Assembly (NCBI RefSeq): GCF_002869765.1
Contig: NZ_PNOR01000003.1
Span: 115,422 to 179,421, forward strand
Direction of reading: 5' to 3'
DNA from: Deinococcus planocerae
GTDB lineage: Bacteria > Deinococcota > Deinococci > Deinococcales > Deinococcaceae
Length of the DNA stretch: 64,000 nt
Under the pieces are notes generated by a model. That model saw only the letters and a list, made by a program, of their open reading frames with translations, was not told the origin of the DNA and did not search any database. Below are positions 39,939 to 55,178 of this stretch, piece by piece (within the stretch, counting starts at the first letter, position 1; every line of letters begins with the position of its first letter). The position numbers and the translations under genes were made by a program.

Positions 39939-40032
39939 GCCCAGGGCCATAGGGCGGGCTGTCCCCGCAGGCGGACTGCCGGGCACACGAACGCCCCCAC
40001 GCGGGACAGGGGCCGAAGAGAGCGTGTGGGCC

Positions 40033-40383
40033 TCAGTCGTCAAGCCGGATATGGGTGGCGACGACGGTGGTGCCGTTCGGGGCACGCCCGGGAGTCACGT
40101 CGACCTTCTGGCCGCTGCGGTTGCTGGCCCAGAATTGCCCGGCGGCGAGCCGGGCGGCGCGGTGCTCCGCCGTGTAGACCGTCGCCCGCGTGACGCGCAC
40201 GAGGTAGGTCCGGCCCTCGTCGGTGACGCGGAAGGTGCGGGCGGCGGGATTCCAGGCACGGATGATGCCCTCGACGCTCGAACGGCCCGAGGACGAGTCA
40301 TCCCGCCCCTTCGCCAGTGGGGTAGGAGCGAGGACCATGAGGCTGGCCACGGCCAGCAGGACGCGCACAGATTGCGGGGTCAT
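40033..40383 (-). CDS. Small secreted protein of unknown function
   Basis: A 116-residue exported protein with signal peptide (VLLAVASLMVLAPTPLA). The mature part is a small beta-barrel-like domain with VEGIIRAWNPAARTFRVTDEGRTYLVRVTRATVY (residues about 36-70), the rhythm seen in DUF5666/OB-like secreted proteins. No catalytic residues are apparent. A hairpin (GCCCCC...GGGGCC, about 39987-40010) follows the stop and may terminate it. The function is unknown. Confidence 0.65.
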   Translation of the reverse strand: MTPQSVRVLLAVASLMVLAPTPLAKGRDDSSSGRSSVEGIIRAWNPAARTFRVTDEGRTYLVRVTRATVYTAEHRAARLAAGQFWASNRSGQKVDVTPGRAPNGTTVVATHIRLDD

Positions 40384-40447
40384 GACCTTACTTTAAGTTC
40401 TAAAGCTGATCGTTTCCCTAAATGGGATGAGAAGTGAGGAAATCTTC

Positions 40448-40831
40448 TCACTTCAGCCCTAGATTCCCCCCGAAGTTCCCCTCCCACGCGTTCAGCACCC
40501 GGCCCTCCCGCACGAGGAGCACCGTGGGATAGGCACCGACCCGCAGCGCGCGGGCGAAGGCGGTCGCCTCCGGGCCGCGCCACACGTTGACCCCCTTCGG
40601 CGCCGGGGCGGGCACGTCCTCCGCGTTCACCGCCCGCACGGGCAGCCCCGCCGCGAGCACCGCCCCCCACAGTTCGCCCAGGTCGCCGCAGTCGTGCGAG
40701 TACACGACGACGACCTCGCGCTCGCCGGAGGTCCAGGGGTGGGGGGGCAGCACCTCCCCCAGCCGCACCCGCGCCCCGGCGTCCGAAATCCCGAGGGCCA
40801 GCAGCAGCGTGAGCAGGGGAGCGCGTCTCAT
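40448..40831 (-). CDS. Secreted thioredoxin-fold protein lacking CXXC
   Basis: A 127-residue exported protein with signal peptide (LLTLLLALGISDAGA). VVVVYSHDCGDLGELW stands where thioredoxins have CxxC, but only one Cys is present (C-G-D-L). The rest keeps the fold pattern, with a VGAYPTVLLVREGRVLNAW segment containing the cis-proline. With a single Cys it cannot act as a normal disulfide oxidoreductase; a redox partner-binding or peroxidase-like role is possible. ATG 40831 or 40840 could be the start. Confidence 0.6.
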   Translation of the reverse strand: MRRAPLLTLLLALGISDAGARVRLGEVLPPHPWTSGEREVVVVYSHDCGDLGELWGAVLAAGLPVRAVNAEDVPAPAPKGVNVWRGPEATAFARALRVGAYPTVLLVREGRVLNAWEGNFGGNLGLK

Positions 40832-40933
40832 GGGCCGCATGATGCCGCCCCAAGCCTCACCGCCGCGTGACAGGGGCGTGAGAAGGCAGAGGGCTCCCGC
40901 CGCACTCGGGGGAGCCTCCTCTCCGTCTCGTCC

Positions 40934-43309
<2,376 letters not shown>

Positions 43310-43319
43310 GTGACTTCTC

Positions 43320-43716
<397 letters not shown>

Positions 43717-43722
43717 CCCTCC

Positions 43723-43728
43723 ATGATA
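43723..43728 (-). promoter_or_regulatory. -10 box TATCAT, leaderless start of response regulator
   Basis: Minus-strand TATCAT ends 7 nt before ATG 43715; a GGAGG overlaps the spacer. Confidence 0.55.
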
Positions 43729-43786
43729 GGGCAGCGTGGGGTGAGAGCGTCTGTGCCGCCGTGCAGGAAGGGCAGGCAAGGGAAGA

Positions 43787-43807
43787 CCCCCACGCGGGGT
43801 GGGGGCC
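43787..43807 (-). terminator. Hairpin terminator after first lipoprotein paralogue
   Basis: A 7-bp stem CCCCCAC/GTGGGGG with a GCGGG-type loop, 20 nt past the stop at 43828. An identical 21-nt sequence follows the second paralogue at 45702-45722. Confidence 0.6.
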
Positions 43808-43827
43808 GGGGAAGGATGGCTACGAAG

Positions 43828-45540
43828 TTACGGAGAGGAGAAGGCCACCACAACGCCCTGCCTGGTGGGTGTCTGCAAGGAGGAAACACCCGTGTTGTCA
43901 GTAGCGACGGCCAGAATGTTATAGAGGCCGGTAGTCGGGGTGTTCTGCCACACGACGGTGTAGGGCGCGCTCGTGGCCTCGCCGATCTTCTGGACTGGAG
44001 TGCCGCCACCGAAGGGGAAGGCGAAGAACTCGACCCGCGCGATGCCCTCCGGGTCCGAAGCCTCTGCCGCCAATGTTAGCGGCTGACCGGCAGGAACTGG
44101 GGTGACGGAAGAGGAGGAGGACGGCTGGGTCAAGCTCACCTTGGGTGCGGTGTCCCCTGCCTGTGACTTGCGGTAGATCTCGATGGCCGAGAAGTTGGCG
44201 GTCGCCGTGCCTGTGCTGGCGACGTTCAGTGTGCCGTCACTCACGCTGATGTTGATGGGTCCCAGCCGCTTCCACTGGCCCGCCTCACCGGGCTCGAAGC
44301 GTGCCACGTCCTGACCCTCCATCTGGATGCCGTAGTCGGTCGCGTCCTCGGCACGTACCCAGAGGTAAACCGCATAGGAGGCTTCGGGCAGCGGCACGTT
44401 CACTTCCAGACCACCCTGCCGCGAGAGGGCGCTGCGGACCAGGGCGTCGCGGGCGGGCTCGGGGGTGGGCGAGAGGGGCGCGCTGGCAGGCAGGACGGTC
44501 GGGGTGCCGTTCGTCGTGATCCCCCTCTTGTCGCCCGCCGAGAAGTTCGGGCCGAGGAACAACCCCTCGTAGCTCTGGATTTGAACGTCCGGTCCGCCGA
44601 AGTTGATCGCAGGCGACGCCAGAATGGTGGAGTTGCCGGAGTAAAAGATAGCCAGACGCGAATCGGAGGCGGTGACGGACCCTTGATCGTCAATGGCCCG
44701 AGCCGTGAATCTCGTGGAGGAAGTGGTGTCGACATCGCTGCTGCGTGCAAACACGAGGCTGTAGGGTGCAGTCGTGTCCTCGCCGATTTTGGTGTTGTCG
44801 GCATAAAATTCAACTCTTACTATCTTGCCGTCTGAATCAGAAGCGTCGGCGTTCAAAATAATGTTGTTGTCGTCCTCAAATTCTTCGAGACCGGAAGTGT
44901 CAGACTCGAATGCGGGCAGAACCCCATTCTCGACACTCAGGGTGACGGTCGGCGCCTGATTGACGGGCGGAGGTGGAGGTGGCGTCGTCCCGACGGGTTC
45001 GATGACAAGGTAATCGACGATGGCGTTGCGGTCCTTGCCCCGACCCTCGTACAGATCGTTGATGAACGACAGGTTGAACACCTGCCCTGGCTTCAGATCG
45101 AACTCCCCGAACTTCCGGTTGACATACGTCGCCGAATCCAACGTCGCCACCGCCAGCCGTCGCTGGGCCGCGTCGTTGAGGTCCACGGTCGGCCAACCCT
45201 TGTAGTTCTCACCCTTCCCGCGGACCGAGACGGTGTACCGTCCGGCTTTGACGCTGCCCGGGACGACGAAACGCACGTTGTCGTTGGTGCCCAGCAGAAT
45301 GACGGCCTTGCCGCCGGAGGCATTGGGATCGTTGATGATCCGGCCACCGTTGCGGGGATCGGCGACGGTCTGCGGGGTGGTGAAGGCCTGGATCGTGCCG
45401 GCCTCGGCCTCGAACTGCAAGTCGTTGGAGGCCGTCGGCGTGGAGGCCTGTTGACTGCACGCCGCCAGCGTCAGGCTGAGCAGCACCAGCCCGGCGTGGC
45501 GGCGCATCCGAAGTCCAGAACGTTCTCTTCCGTGGGTCAT
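43828..45540 (-). CDS. Multi-domain lipoprotein 1 (CBM-like, Ig-like, malectin-like)
   Basis: A 570-residue lipoprotein; lipobox LLSLTLAACSQQ. Domains in order: a beta-sandwich (about 40-180) ending LSFINDLYEGRGKDRNAIVDYLVIEP, which resembles the Ca-dependent site of CBM60/CBM36 modules; a proline linker; an Ig-like Big_9 repeat with ADNTKIGEDTTAPYSLVF (200-300); a malectin-like region with INFGG and VYLWVRAEDATDY (310-455); and a final Ig-like repeat (465-568). It likely binds glycans at the cell surface, with no catalytic motif. Parts of its coding DNA are noticeably less GC-rich than the neighbours. It is homologous over its whole length to the next gene. Confidence 0.72.
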   Translation of the reverse strand: MTHGRERSGLRMRRHAGLVLLSLTLAACSQQASTPTASNDLQFEAEAGTIQAFTTPQTVADPRNGGRIINDPNASGGKAVILLGTNDNVRFVVPGSVKAGRYTVSVRGKGENYKGWPTVDLNDAAQRRLAVATLDSATYVNRKFGEFDLKPGQVFNLSFINDLYEGRGKDRNAIVDYLVIEPVGTTPPPPPPVNQAPTVTLSVENGVLPAFESDTSGLEEFEDDNNIILNADASDSDGKIVRVEFYADNTKIGEDTTAPYSLVFARSSDVDTTSSTRFTARAIDDQGSVTASDSRLAIFYSGNSTILASPAINFGGPDVQIQSYEGLFLGPNFSAGDKRGITTNGTPTVLPASAPLSPTPEPARDALVRSALSRQGGLEVNVPLPEASYAVYLWVRAEDATDYGIQMEGQDVARFEPGEAGQWKRLGPINISVSDGTLNVASTGTATANFSAIEIYRKSQAGDTAPKVSLTQPSSSSSVTPVPAGQPLTLAAEASDPEGIARVEFFAFPFGGGTPVQKIGEATSAPYTVVWQNTPTTGLYNILAVATDNTGVSSLQTPTRQGVVVAFSSP

Positions 45541-45701
45541 CTTCTTCCCCTTTCGCGCTCCACAAGTCGAGCAGGGCGAGTGGTCTCCCTCATGGACTCA
45601 TCTATCGTGGAACTGGACTCACCTTACACTAAGAGAGAAGAACTTCACAGAAACGGGGCTTCATGAAAGCCGCGGTCAGCTTCCCGGACTCACAGGACGA
45701 A

Positions 45702-45722
45702 CCCCCACGCGGGGTGGGGGCC
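45702..45722 (-). terminator. Hairpin terminator after second lipoprotein paralogue
   Basis: Identical 21-nt hairpin to that at 43787-43807, here 41 nt past the stop at 45763. The region 45541-45762 otherwise shows only the promoter side of the first paralogue, with a short AT-rich patch near 45600-45660. Confidence 0.6.
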
Positions 45723-45762
45723 ATGTGGGGAGCGAAGGGCTGCACGGGGACGCCGGGCGGTG

Positions 45763-47472
45763 CTACGGGGCTTGGATGATCACCCTCGTCTCTGCCGTGG
45801 AGGAGAGGCCGCCGCTGTCGGTGGCCCGCGCGATCAGCGAGTAGTACCCGGCGGGGGCGTTCTCCCACGCGAACTCGAAGGGGGCGCCCGTGTCCGCTCC
45901 CAGGCGCAGGGCGCGGCTCGACGGGGAAGGACCCTTGGCGTAGAACTCGACCCGCTCGACGGCCCCGTTCGGGGAGGAGGCCGTGACCGTCAGCGGGAGG
46001 GCGGCGCCGGGATAGGGGGCGTATTCGGGCACGGGGTCGAAGGCGACGCTCGGCGCGGTCTCTCCAGGCTGCCTGACCCGCCAGACCTCGAGGGCCGAGA
46101 AGCTCGCGGGGGCGCTGCCGGTGCTCGCGATATTCAGCACGCCGTCTCCCACCGTGACGGGGAAGGGCCCGAGCTTGCTCCAGAAGCCCGCCTCCGGGGG
46201 CGCGAAACGCGCGACGCTGCGGCCCTCCATCTGGAGGTCGTAGGGGGTCGTGTCCTCGGCGCGCACCCACAGGTAGACCTCGTAGGGGGCGTTCGGCACG
46301 GAAACGCCCACCTCCAACCCGCCCGCGCGCGACACGGCACTCCGGACGATCTCCTCGCGCTCCGGGCTCAGGACCGGAGGCACCAGCGGGGCACTCGCCG
46401 TCCGGACGGTGCCGTTGGTGGTCCAGCCCCCCGCGTCTCCCGCGTCGAAGAACACGCCGTTGAGGCAGAAGGGACAGCGGAACTTGTTCACCGCCGCCCG
46501 CGGGCCCCCGAAGTTGATCGCGCGCAGGGGCAGCGGGCTCGCCGGGTCGTCGGCCCGCGAGCGGGAGGTGACCGTGACGGGCGCGGAGGTCCCCACGGCC
46601 CCCCGGTCGTCGGTGACCCGCGCCGAGTAGGAGACCGGGGTGGGCCCGGTGAGGGGCTGGTCGCGCTCCTCGCTGTGCACGAGGCGGTAGGGGGCGGAGG
46701 TGGCCTCGCCGATCTTGACGCCCTCACGGAAGAACTCGACCCGCGTCACCGCGCCGCCTGGGTCCGAGGCGCTGGCCTCCAGCACGACGTTGTGCTCGTC
46801 CTCGAAGGTCGAGCCGCCCCGTCCGGTCAGGTCCCCGTTGTCGGGTGGGCGCAGGGTCACCGTCGGCGCGCCGTCGGCGGGCGGGGTTCCCCCCACGGGC
46901 TCGATCAGCAGGTAATCGACGATGGCGTTGCGGTCCTGGCCCGGCCCCTCGTACAGGTCGTTGAGGTAGGACACCTGGAGCACCGCGCCGGGGATCAGGT
47001 CGAACTCCCCGAAGGGGCGCGTCGCGTAAGCGCCCGAGTCGAGGGTCGCCTCCCCCAGCCGCCGCTGCTCCGCGTCGTTGAGGTCCACGGTGGGCCAGCC
47101 CTGGTGGGCCTCGCCCCGCCCGCGCACCGAGACGGTGTAACGCCCCGCCGCCAGGGTGGACGGCACCACGAACTCCACGTTGTCGTTCGTCCCCAGCAGG
47201 GCTACGGCCTGACCCCCGCCCGCGTCAGGGTCGTTGATGATCCGCCCGCCCGAGCGGGGGTCGGCGACCGTCTGGGCTGCCTGGCGGGCCCGCACGGTGC
47301 CCGCCTCGGCCTGAAGCCGCACGCCCGCGCCCGGGTGGGCGGCCACGCCGGGAGCCGGGACCCCCGTTCGGCTACAGCCCACCAGCCCCAGGCTCAGCGC
47401 CAGCAGCACTCCGGCGCCCCGGCCCCGCGGCGCCCGCCCTCTCCCCGCCTTCCACCCCTCGCGCTCGGTCAT
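45763..47472 (-). CDS. Multi-domain lipoprotein 2 (paralogue of lipoprotein 1)
   Basis: A 569-residue lipoprotein; lipobox LLALSLGLVGCSR. It shares the architecture of its neighbour: VADPRSGGRIINDPDAGGG and YLNDLYEGPGQDRNAIVDYLLIEPV in the CBM-like domain, an Ig-like repeat, a malectin-like region with INFGG and VYLWVRAEDTTPYD, and a final Ig-like repeat ending ISSTAETRVIIQAP-like strands. Unlike the first copy it has FRCPFCLNG, a C-x-x-C pair, in the malectin-like part. ATG 47472 follows an AGG-type site. The tandem arrangement indicates duplication and divergence. Confidence 0.72.
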   Translation of the reverse strand: MTEREGWKAGRGRAPRGRGAGVLLALSLGLVGCSRTGVPAPGVAAHPGAGVRLQAEAGTVRARQAAQTVADPRSGGRIINDPDAGGGQAVALLGTNDNVEFVVPSTLAAGRYTVSVRGRGEAHQGWPTVDLNDAEQRRLGEATLDSGAYATRPFGEFDLIPGAVLQVSYLNDLYEGPGQDRNAIVDYLLIEPVGGTPPADGAPTVTLRPPDNGDLTGRGGSTFEDEHNVVLEASASDPGGAVTRVEFFREGVKIGEATSAPYRLVHSEERDQPLTGPTPVSYSARVTDDRGAVGTSAPVTVTSRSRADDPASPLPLRAINFGGPRAAVNKFRCPFCLNGVFFDAGDAGGWTTNGTVRTASAPLVPPVLSPEREEIVRSAVSRAGGLEVGVSVPNAPYEVYLWVRAEDTTPYDLQMEGRSVARFAPPEAGFWSKLGPFPVTVGDGVLNIASTGSAPASFSALEVWRVRQPGETAPSVAFDPVPEYAPYPGAALPLTVTASSPNGAVERVEFYAKGPSPSSRALRLGADTGAPFEFAWENAPAGYYSLIARATDSGGLSSTAETRVIIQAP

Positions 47473-47669
47473 CCTGATCCCCCCGTTCGCCGCGGCCCGC
47501 CGGGCGCCGGGGTCCACACTCCCCGCGTCCGCGTCTGTCAGGCCGCCGTGATCGGCCCACCGTACCACGCGCGGGGCCGGGGACTCTCATCCTCCTCGCC
47601 CGCCCCACATCTGCGGGTCACCCTGCGGGAAGGAGCGTCCGGGCGCCGAACCAACGCCGGGGGCAGGGC

Positions 47670-49370
<1,701 letters not shown>

Positions 49371-49575
49371 GCGGCGCGTCACACTCCTAGGGACCACGCC
49401 TCGGCGGCCACCGGGCGGGCGAGAGGGGTTGGAAGTTGGACTCAGTATAAGCACAAAAGCTCTTCCGTTGCACTCCCCCAGCGGGTGCCTTCGGGGGGTG
49501 GCCGGTCCACAAACCCGCCCCGACCTGTCCGCGACCCCACGGAGCGGGGCGGGCGGCTCGTGCAAGATGGGCCCC

Positions 49576-50124
49576 ATGACGACCCCTGCACCGGACCCTG
49601 CGGCCCACCGTCCCCACCTCGAAGAAGCCCTGCGGCTGGCCCGCGAGGCGCAGGAGGCGGGCAGCGCCCCGGTCGGTGCCGTGCTCGTGAACGCGGGGGG
49701 CGAGGTGATCGCCCGGGGCCGCAACCGGGTCGGCGAGGCCCAGACGCCCGAGCACGTCGGGGCCGCGAGCGTGGCCCACGCCGAGATGGACGTGTTCTTC
49801 GCGGTGGGCAAGGTCAAAGATGCGGGGGAGCTGACCCTCTACACCAGCCTGGAGCCCTGCCTGATGTGCGGCGGGGCGAGCGCCCTGCTCGGCGTGGGCC
49901 GGGTGGTGTGGGCCACGAACGATCCCTGGGGCGGCTCGGGCCGGTTGATCGCCTGGAGCAGCCACCCCGCCATGCAGGAGACCGAGGTCGTCCCGACCCC
50001 CGACCCCGAGCTGGAGCGCGAGGGCGCCCGCCTCTTCGCCCCCGAGGCGAGGCGCGCCTTCCCCGACGAGGGCTGGGCCCTGTGGCGCGAGCACTACCCG
50101 GAGGAAACGGCGGGCGTGGAGTGA
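49576..50124 (+). CDS. Cytidine/guanine-type nucleoside deaminase
   Basis: A 182-residue zinc deaminase of the CDA superfamily. The zinc site is HAEMD (residue about 68) and PCLMCGG (about 97), with the proton-shuttling Glu in HAE. The AREAQEAGSAPVGAVLV start is as in tRNA-adenosine or guanine deaminases. The C-terminal tail with WALWREHY is unlike TadA, so the substrate is more likely a free base or nucleoside. Its stop overlaps the ribokinase start (GTGA), which supports nucleoside salvage. Confidence 0.85.
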   Translation: MTTPAPDPAAHRPHLEEALRLAREAQEAGSAPVGAVLVNAGGEVIARGRNRVGEAQTPEHVGAASVAHAEMDVFFAVGKVKDAGELTLYTSLEPCLMCGGASALLGVGRVVWATNDPWGGSGRLIAWSSHPAMQETEVVPTPDPELEREGARLFAPEARRAFPDEGWALWREHYPEETAGVE

Positions 50125-51008
50125 GCGTCCTCGTCGTGGGGAGCGTGAACGCCGACCTCACCGTGCGGGCAGGGCGCATCCCGGCCCCCGGCGAGACGGT
50201 CCTCGGCGGGGACGCCACCGTCTCGCCCGGCGGCAAAGGGGCAAATCAGGCGGTGGCCGCCGCGCTGGCCGGGGCAAAGGTGGCCCTGTGCGGTGCGGTC
50301 GGACAGGACGCTTTCCGGGAGGCGGCCCTGCGGGGTCTGACCCGGGCGGGCGTGGGGCTCGACCACCTCCACACCCTCGCCGCGCCCACCGGTCTCGCCC
50401 TGATCACCGTCTCCCCGGAGGGCGAGAACGCGATCACGGTGGCGAGCGGGGCGAACGCGCACGTCACCTCCGACCATCTGCCGCAGAAGTGGGAGGGCTT
50501 CACCCACCTCCTCCTGCAAGGTGAGTTGCCGCCCGGGGTGACCCGCGAGGCCGCCCGCCGTGCCCACGCCGCCGGGTTGACCGTGGTGCTCAACGCCGCG
50601 CCCGCCCGCGAGCCCGATCCTGGCCTCCTCGCGCACACCCATCACCTGATCGTGAACGAGCACGAACTCGCGGTGCTGGCGGGTGGGGCTGGGGAGGAGA
50701 CCGCCCGTTCCCTCCTCGAACGTGGACCGGGGGCAGTCACCGTCACGCTCGGTTCTCAAGGCAGCCTGACGGTGACGCCGGACGCCACCCACCGCCTCCC
50801 CGCCCACCGGGTCACCCCCGTGGACACGACGGGCGCGGGCGACACCTTCTGCGGGGTGCTCGTCGCGTGGCTCGCCGAAGGTCAAGCCCTCCCCGAGGCT
50901 CTCCAGGCCGCCACCGTCGCCGCCGCCCTCGCCTGCACCCGCCCGGGGGCGCAGGACGCGGTGCCGGGCCGGGCCGAGATCGGGGCCGCCCTCGCCCACG
51001 CGCGCTAG
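50121..51008 (+). CDS. rbsK: Ribokinase
   Basis: A 295-residue PfkB-family sugar kinase that phosphorylates ribose to ribose 5-phosphate. [17 protein letters not shown] and [19 protein letters not shown] are the substrate-binding start; the ATP/anion-hole site [15 protein letters not shown] holds the catalytic Asp. It is a good RbsK match by length and motifs. The GTG start overlaps the deaminase stop. With rpiA and deoC elsewhere in the window, it feeds pentose salvage. Confidence 0.92.
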   Translation: MSVLVVGSVNADLTVRAGRIPAPGETVLGGDATVSPGGKGANQAVAAALAGAKVALCGAVGQDAFREAALRGLTRAGVGLDHLHTLAAPTGLALITVSPEGENAITVASGANAHVTSDHLPQKWEGFTHLLLQGELPPGVTREAARRAHAAGLTVVLNAAPAREPDPGLLAHTHHLIVNEHELAVLAGGAGEETARSLLERGPGAVTVTLGSQGSLTVTPDATHRLPAHRVTPVDTTGAGDTFCGVLVAWLAEGQALPEALQAATVAAALACTRPGAQDAVPGRAEIGAALAHAR

Positions 51009-51011
51009 GCT
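51006..51011 (+). promoter_or_regulatory. -10 box TAGGCT, leaderless start of DUF1999 gene
   Basis: TAGGCT, which includes the rbsK stop codon, ends 6 nt before ATG 51018. Confidence 0.55.
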
Positions 51012-51017
51012 GCCCCC

Positions 51018-51539
<522 letters not shown>

Positions 51540-51547
51540 TGGCGGGC

Positions 51548-51763
<216 letters not shown>

Positions 51764-51769
51764 CCCCCC

Positions 51770-52102
<333 letters not shown>

Positions 52103-52305
52103 AGTCCAGAGGTGGTTCGGGGGCGGGTCGGCGCAGATGTCGGGCGCCCCTCGCCGTTGTCGTGGAGCCGGGCCGTCCGTTTCGCCGGATGAGGTGCGAC
52201 GGGTCGGGTGTGGAAGGGCGCTGGAGGGAGCTGCGGTTCTCCCCTCTGCAAACAGTTCTGCGAGTCTTGCGGTGCGGGCTGGGCCGGTTCTCCACCAGAG
52301 AGGGC

Positions 52306-52345
52306 AAAAAGGAGCGCCGACCTCAGCCGACGCTCCCCCTTTTCC
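52306..52345. terminator. Bidirectional terminator between DUF503 and lepB
   Basis: AAAAAGGAGCG at 52306-52316 pairs with CGCTCC...TTTTT at 52331-52345, giving a GC stem with flanking A- and T-runs on both strands. This is the clearest intrinsic terminator in the window. The gap 52103-52305 shows no ORF of interest. Confidence 0.8.
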
Positions 52346-52358
52346 TGTGCCGTCCCCG

Positions 52359-53147
<789 letters not shown>

Positions 53148-53249
53148 GAGGCTCCCTTGGGTTGTCCCGGCGCAGCATAGCGGACGCCACACCCCGCCCG
53201 CACGGTAGAAGGTCCCCCCGGGTGAGGAGGTCCCGTGAGGCAGGGACGT

Positions 53250-54050
53250 TCAGGAGGCCAGCGCCCGCAGCCGGGGGAGTTCGGCCCGCGCCGCCTCCTC
53301 GCCCGCCTGGATCGCCTGCGTGCCCCGGTGAAAGCTCTGGAGGTCCACCCCCACCACGGCGGGCCGCAGCAGCACGTCCGGGCGGTAGAGGCTCAGCCGC
53401 GCGTCGGTGAGCTGCGCCTGCATGATGTCGGCGGCCCGCCGCAGCGCCTGCACGGGGCCGAGGTGCGCTTCCGCCTCCCGCCGCCACAGCCGCCGCCGGG
53501 CGGGCAGTTCGAGGAGGCCGGGCGCCGTCACGTCCACCGCGACCACCCGGTGAACCCCCAGGAAGAGCGCGGCGTCCACGGGCACCTGGTTGAGCACCCC
53601 GCCGTCGGCGAGCAGCATGTCCTCCTGGGGCACGGGGTCGATGGCGCCGGGGTAGGCGGTCGTGGCCCGCAGCGCCGGGAAGAGCGGGCCGCTCGACAGG
53701 TACACCTGCCGCCCGGTGAGCACGTCCGTCGCGGTCACCGCCAGGGGGGTCCGCAGCTCCTCGAAGGTGGCGGGGAGGTTCGTCCCCAGCCACGCCTCGA
53801 AGGCCGCCGCGTTCAAGAGGCCCCGCCCCAGCCGCCAGTCGAGGAGCCGCCGCCACGACACGGCGCCCGACACGCGCGTGAGGTCGTCCGCCGAGAAGCC
53901 CGCCGCGATAAAGGCCGCGACCAGCCCGCCGATGCTCGTGCCCGCGAGGACACGGGGCCGCAGGCCCTCTTCTTCCAGCACCCGCCAGACCCCGATGTGG
54001 GCGAGGCCCCGCGCCCCCCCGCCCCCCAGCACCAGCCCGAAGTCCGACAT
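53250..54050 (-). CDS. Patatin-like phospholipase
   Basis: A 266-residue serine hydrolase of the patatin/RssA type. [16 protein letters not shown] is the oxyanion-hole loop, [13 protein letters not shown] holds the nucleophile (G-x-S-x-G), and [13 protein letters not shown] the Asp of the dyad. ATG 54050 lies 6 nt behind a TACAAT box. No signal peptide. Likely a cytosolic lysophospholipase or esterase; it is divergent from the Mn catalase gene. Confidence 0.9.
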   Translation of the reverse strand: MSDFGLVLGGGGARGLAHIGVWRVLEEEGLRPRVLAGTSIGGLVAAFIAAGFSADDLTRVSGAVSWRRLLDWRLGRGLLNAAAFEAWLGTNLPATFEELRTPLAVTATDVLTGRQVYLSSGPLFPALRATTAYPGAIDPVPQEDMLLADGGVLNQVPVDAALFLGVHRVVAVDVTAPGLLELPARRRLWRREAEAHLGPVQALRRAADIMQAQLTDARLSLYRPDVLLRPAVVGVDLQSFHRGTQAIQAGEEAARAELPRLRALAS

Positions 54051-54056
54051 GGGGCG

Positions 54057-54062
54057 ATTGTA
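54057..54062 (-). promoter_or_regulatory. -10 box TACAAT, leaderless start of patatin gene
   Basis: Minus-strand TACAAT ends 6 nt before ATG 54050. Confidence 0.6.
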
Positions 54063-54214
54063 GGGGCGGGGCAACGGGGGCGGCGCCGCATTCTGTCCGC
54101 CCGCTAAAGGTTTCTCGCCCCCGGGGTGAAGGCCCGGTTCACGGGGCACACGCTCACGTTTGTTTGAATTGGCGGCACTGGCCGCCCTCCCCGGCGGCGA
54201 GAGGGGAGAGAGAC

Positions 54215-55078
54215 ATGTTCTATTACGATGGCAAGTTGCAGTACCCGGTTCGCGTCGAGACGCCCGACCCCCGCTTCGCCCGCGCCCTGCAACAGGCGAT
54301 TGGCGGCGTGGAGGGCGAGATCCGGGTGTGCCTCCAGTACCTCTTCCAGTCGTTCGGCGCGCGCGGCCCCAAGAAGTACCGCGACATGCTGCTGGCGACC
54401 GGCACCGAGGAGATCGCCCACATCGAGATGCTGGCGACCGCCGTGGCGATGAACCTGGAGGGCTCGCCCGGCTCGGTGAAGGAGGCCGCCGCGAAGGCCA
54501 ACCCCATCGTCGAGGCCGTGATGGGCGGCGGTGACCCCCGGCAGTTCCTCTCGGCGGGGATGGCGGCGCTGGCCGCCGACGCCAACGGCGTGCCCTTCAG
54601 CGGCTCGCACGTGTACGCGAGCGGCAACCTCGCCGCCGACATGTATGCCAACGTGACCGCCGAGGCGACGGGCCGCGCCCTGGCCTGCCGCCTTTTCGAG
54701 CTCACCGACGACCCCGGCATGAAGGACATGCTGCGCTTCCTGATCGCGCGCGACACCATGCACCAGCAGCAGTGGCTCGCCGTGATCGAGGAACTCGGCG
54801 GGCATCAGGGAACCCTGCCCATCCCCAACTCCTTCCCGGTGCAGGAGGAACTGCGCGAGGTGAGCTACGACTACGTGTTCACCGGGATCGAGGGCACGGC
54901 GCCCCCCACGGGCCGCTGGACGCAGGGCCCCTCGCTCGACGCCCTGGGCGAGTTCCGCCTCGTGGCCGCCCAGCCGATGGGCCAGGAGCCCATGCTCGCG
55001 CCCCCCCTGCCCCAGGCCTACGCCGAGACCCAGCAGATGACGGGCGCGGCGGGCCTGAAAGGCGAGTCGCTGACCTGA
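54215..55078 (+). CDS. Manganese catalase
   Basis: A 287-residue dinuclear-manganese catalase that removes hydrogen peroxide. The four-helix bundle carries [14 protein letters not shown] (first Glu ligand), [13 protein letters not shown] (Glu and His ligands), and a second half with [19 protein letters not shown] (His ligand). [12 protein letters not shown] is in the C-terminal tail. GAGGGGAGAG stands before ATG 54215. Fits the oxidative-stress defence of the proposed host. Alternative peroxide-removing enzymes (bcp, OsmC) lie elsewhere in the window. Confidence 0.93.
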   Translation: MFYYDGKLQYPVRVETPDPRFARALQQAIGGVEGEIRVCLQYLFQSFGARGPKKYRDMLLATGTEEIAHIEMLATAVAMNLEGSPGSVKEAAAKANPIVEAVMGGGDPRQFLSAGMAALAADANGVPFSGSHVYASGNLAADMYANVTAEATGRALACRLFELTDDPGMKDMLRFLIARDTMHQQQWLAVIEELGGHQGTLPIPNSFPVQEELREVSYDYVFTGIEGTAPPTGRWTQGPSLDALGEFRLVAAQPMGQEPMLAPPLPQAYAETQQMTGAAGLKGESLT

Positions 55079-55178
55079 GCCCCAACGTTCGCCCGCACGG
55101 AGCGTCCCTTCACCGGGGCGCTCTTTGTGTGGGGCTCCGCTGTCGCCCACCGCCCGGTTTGGTTTAAGGTGGAAGCGA

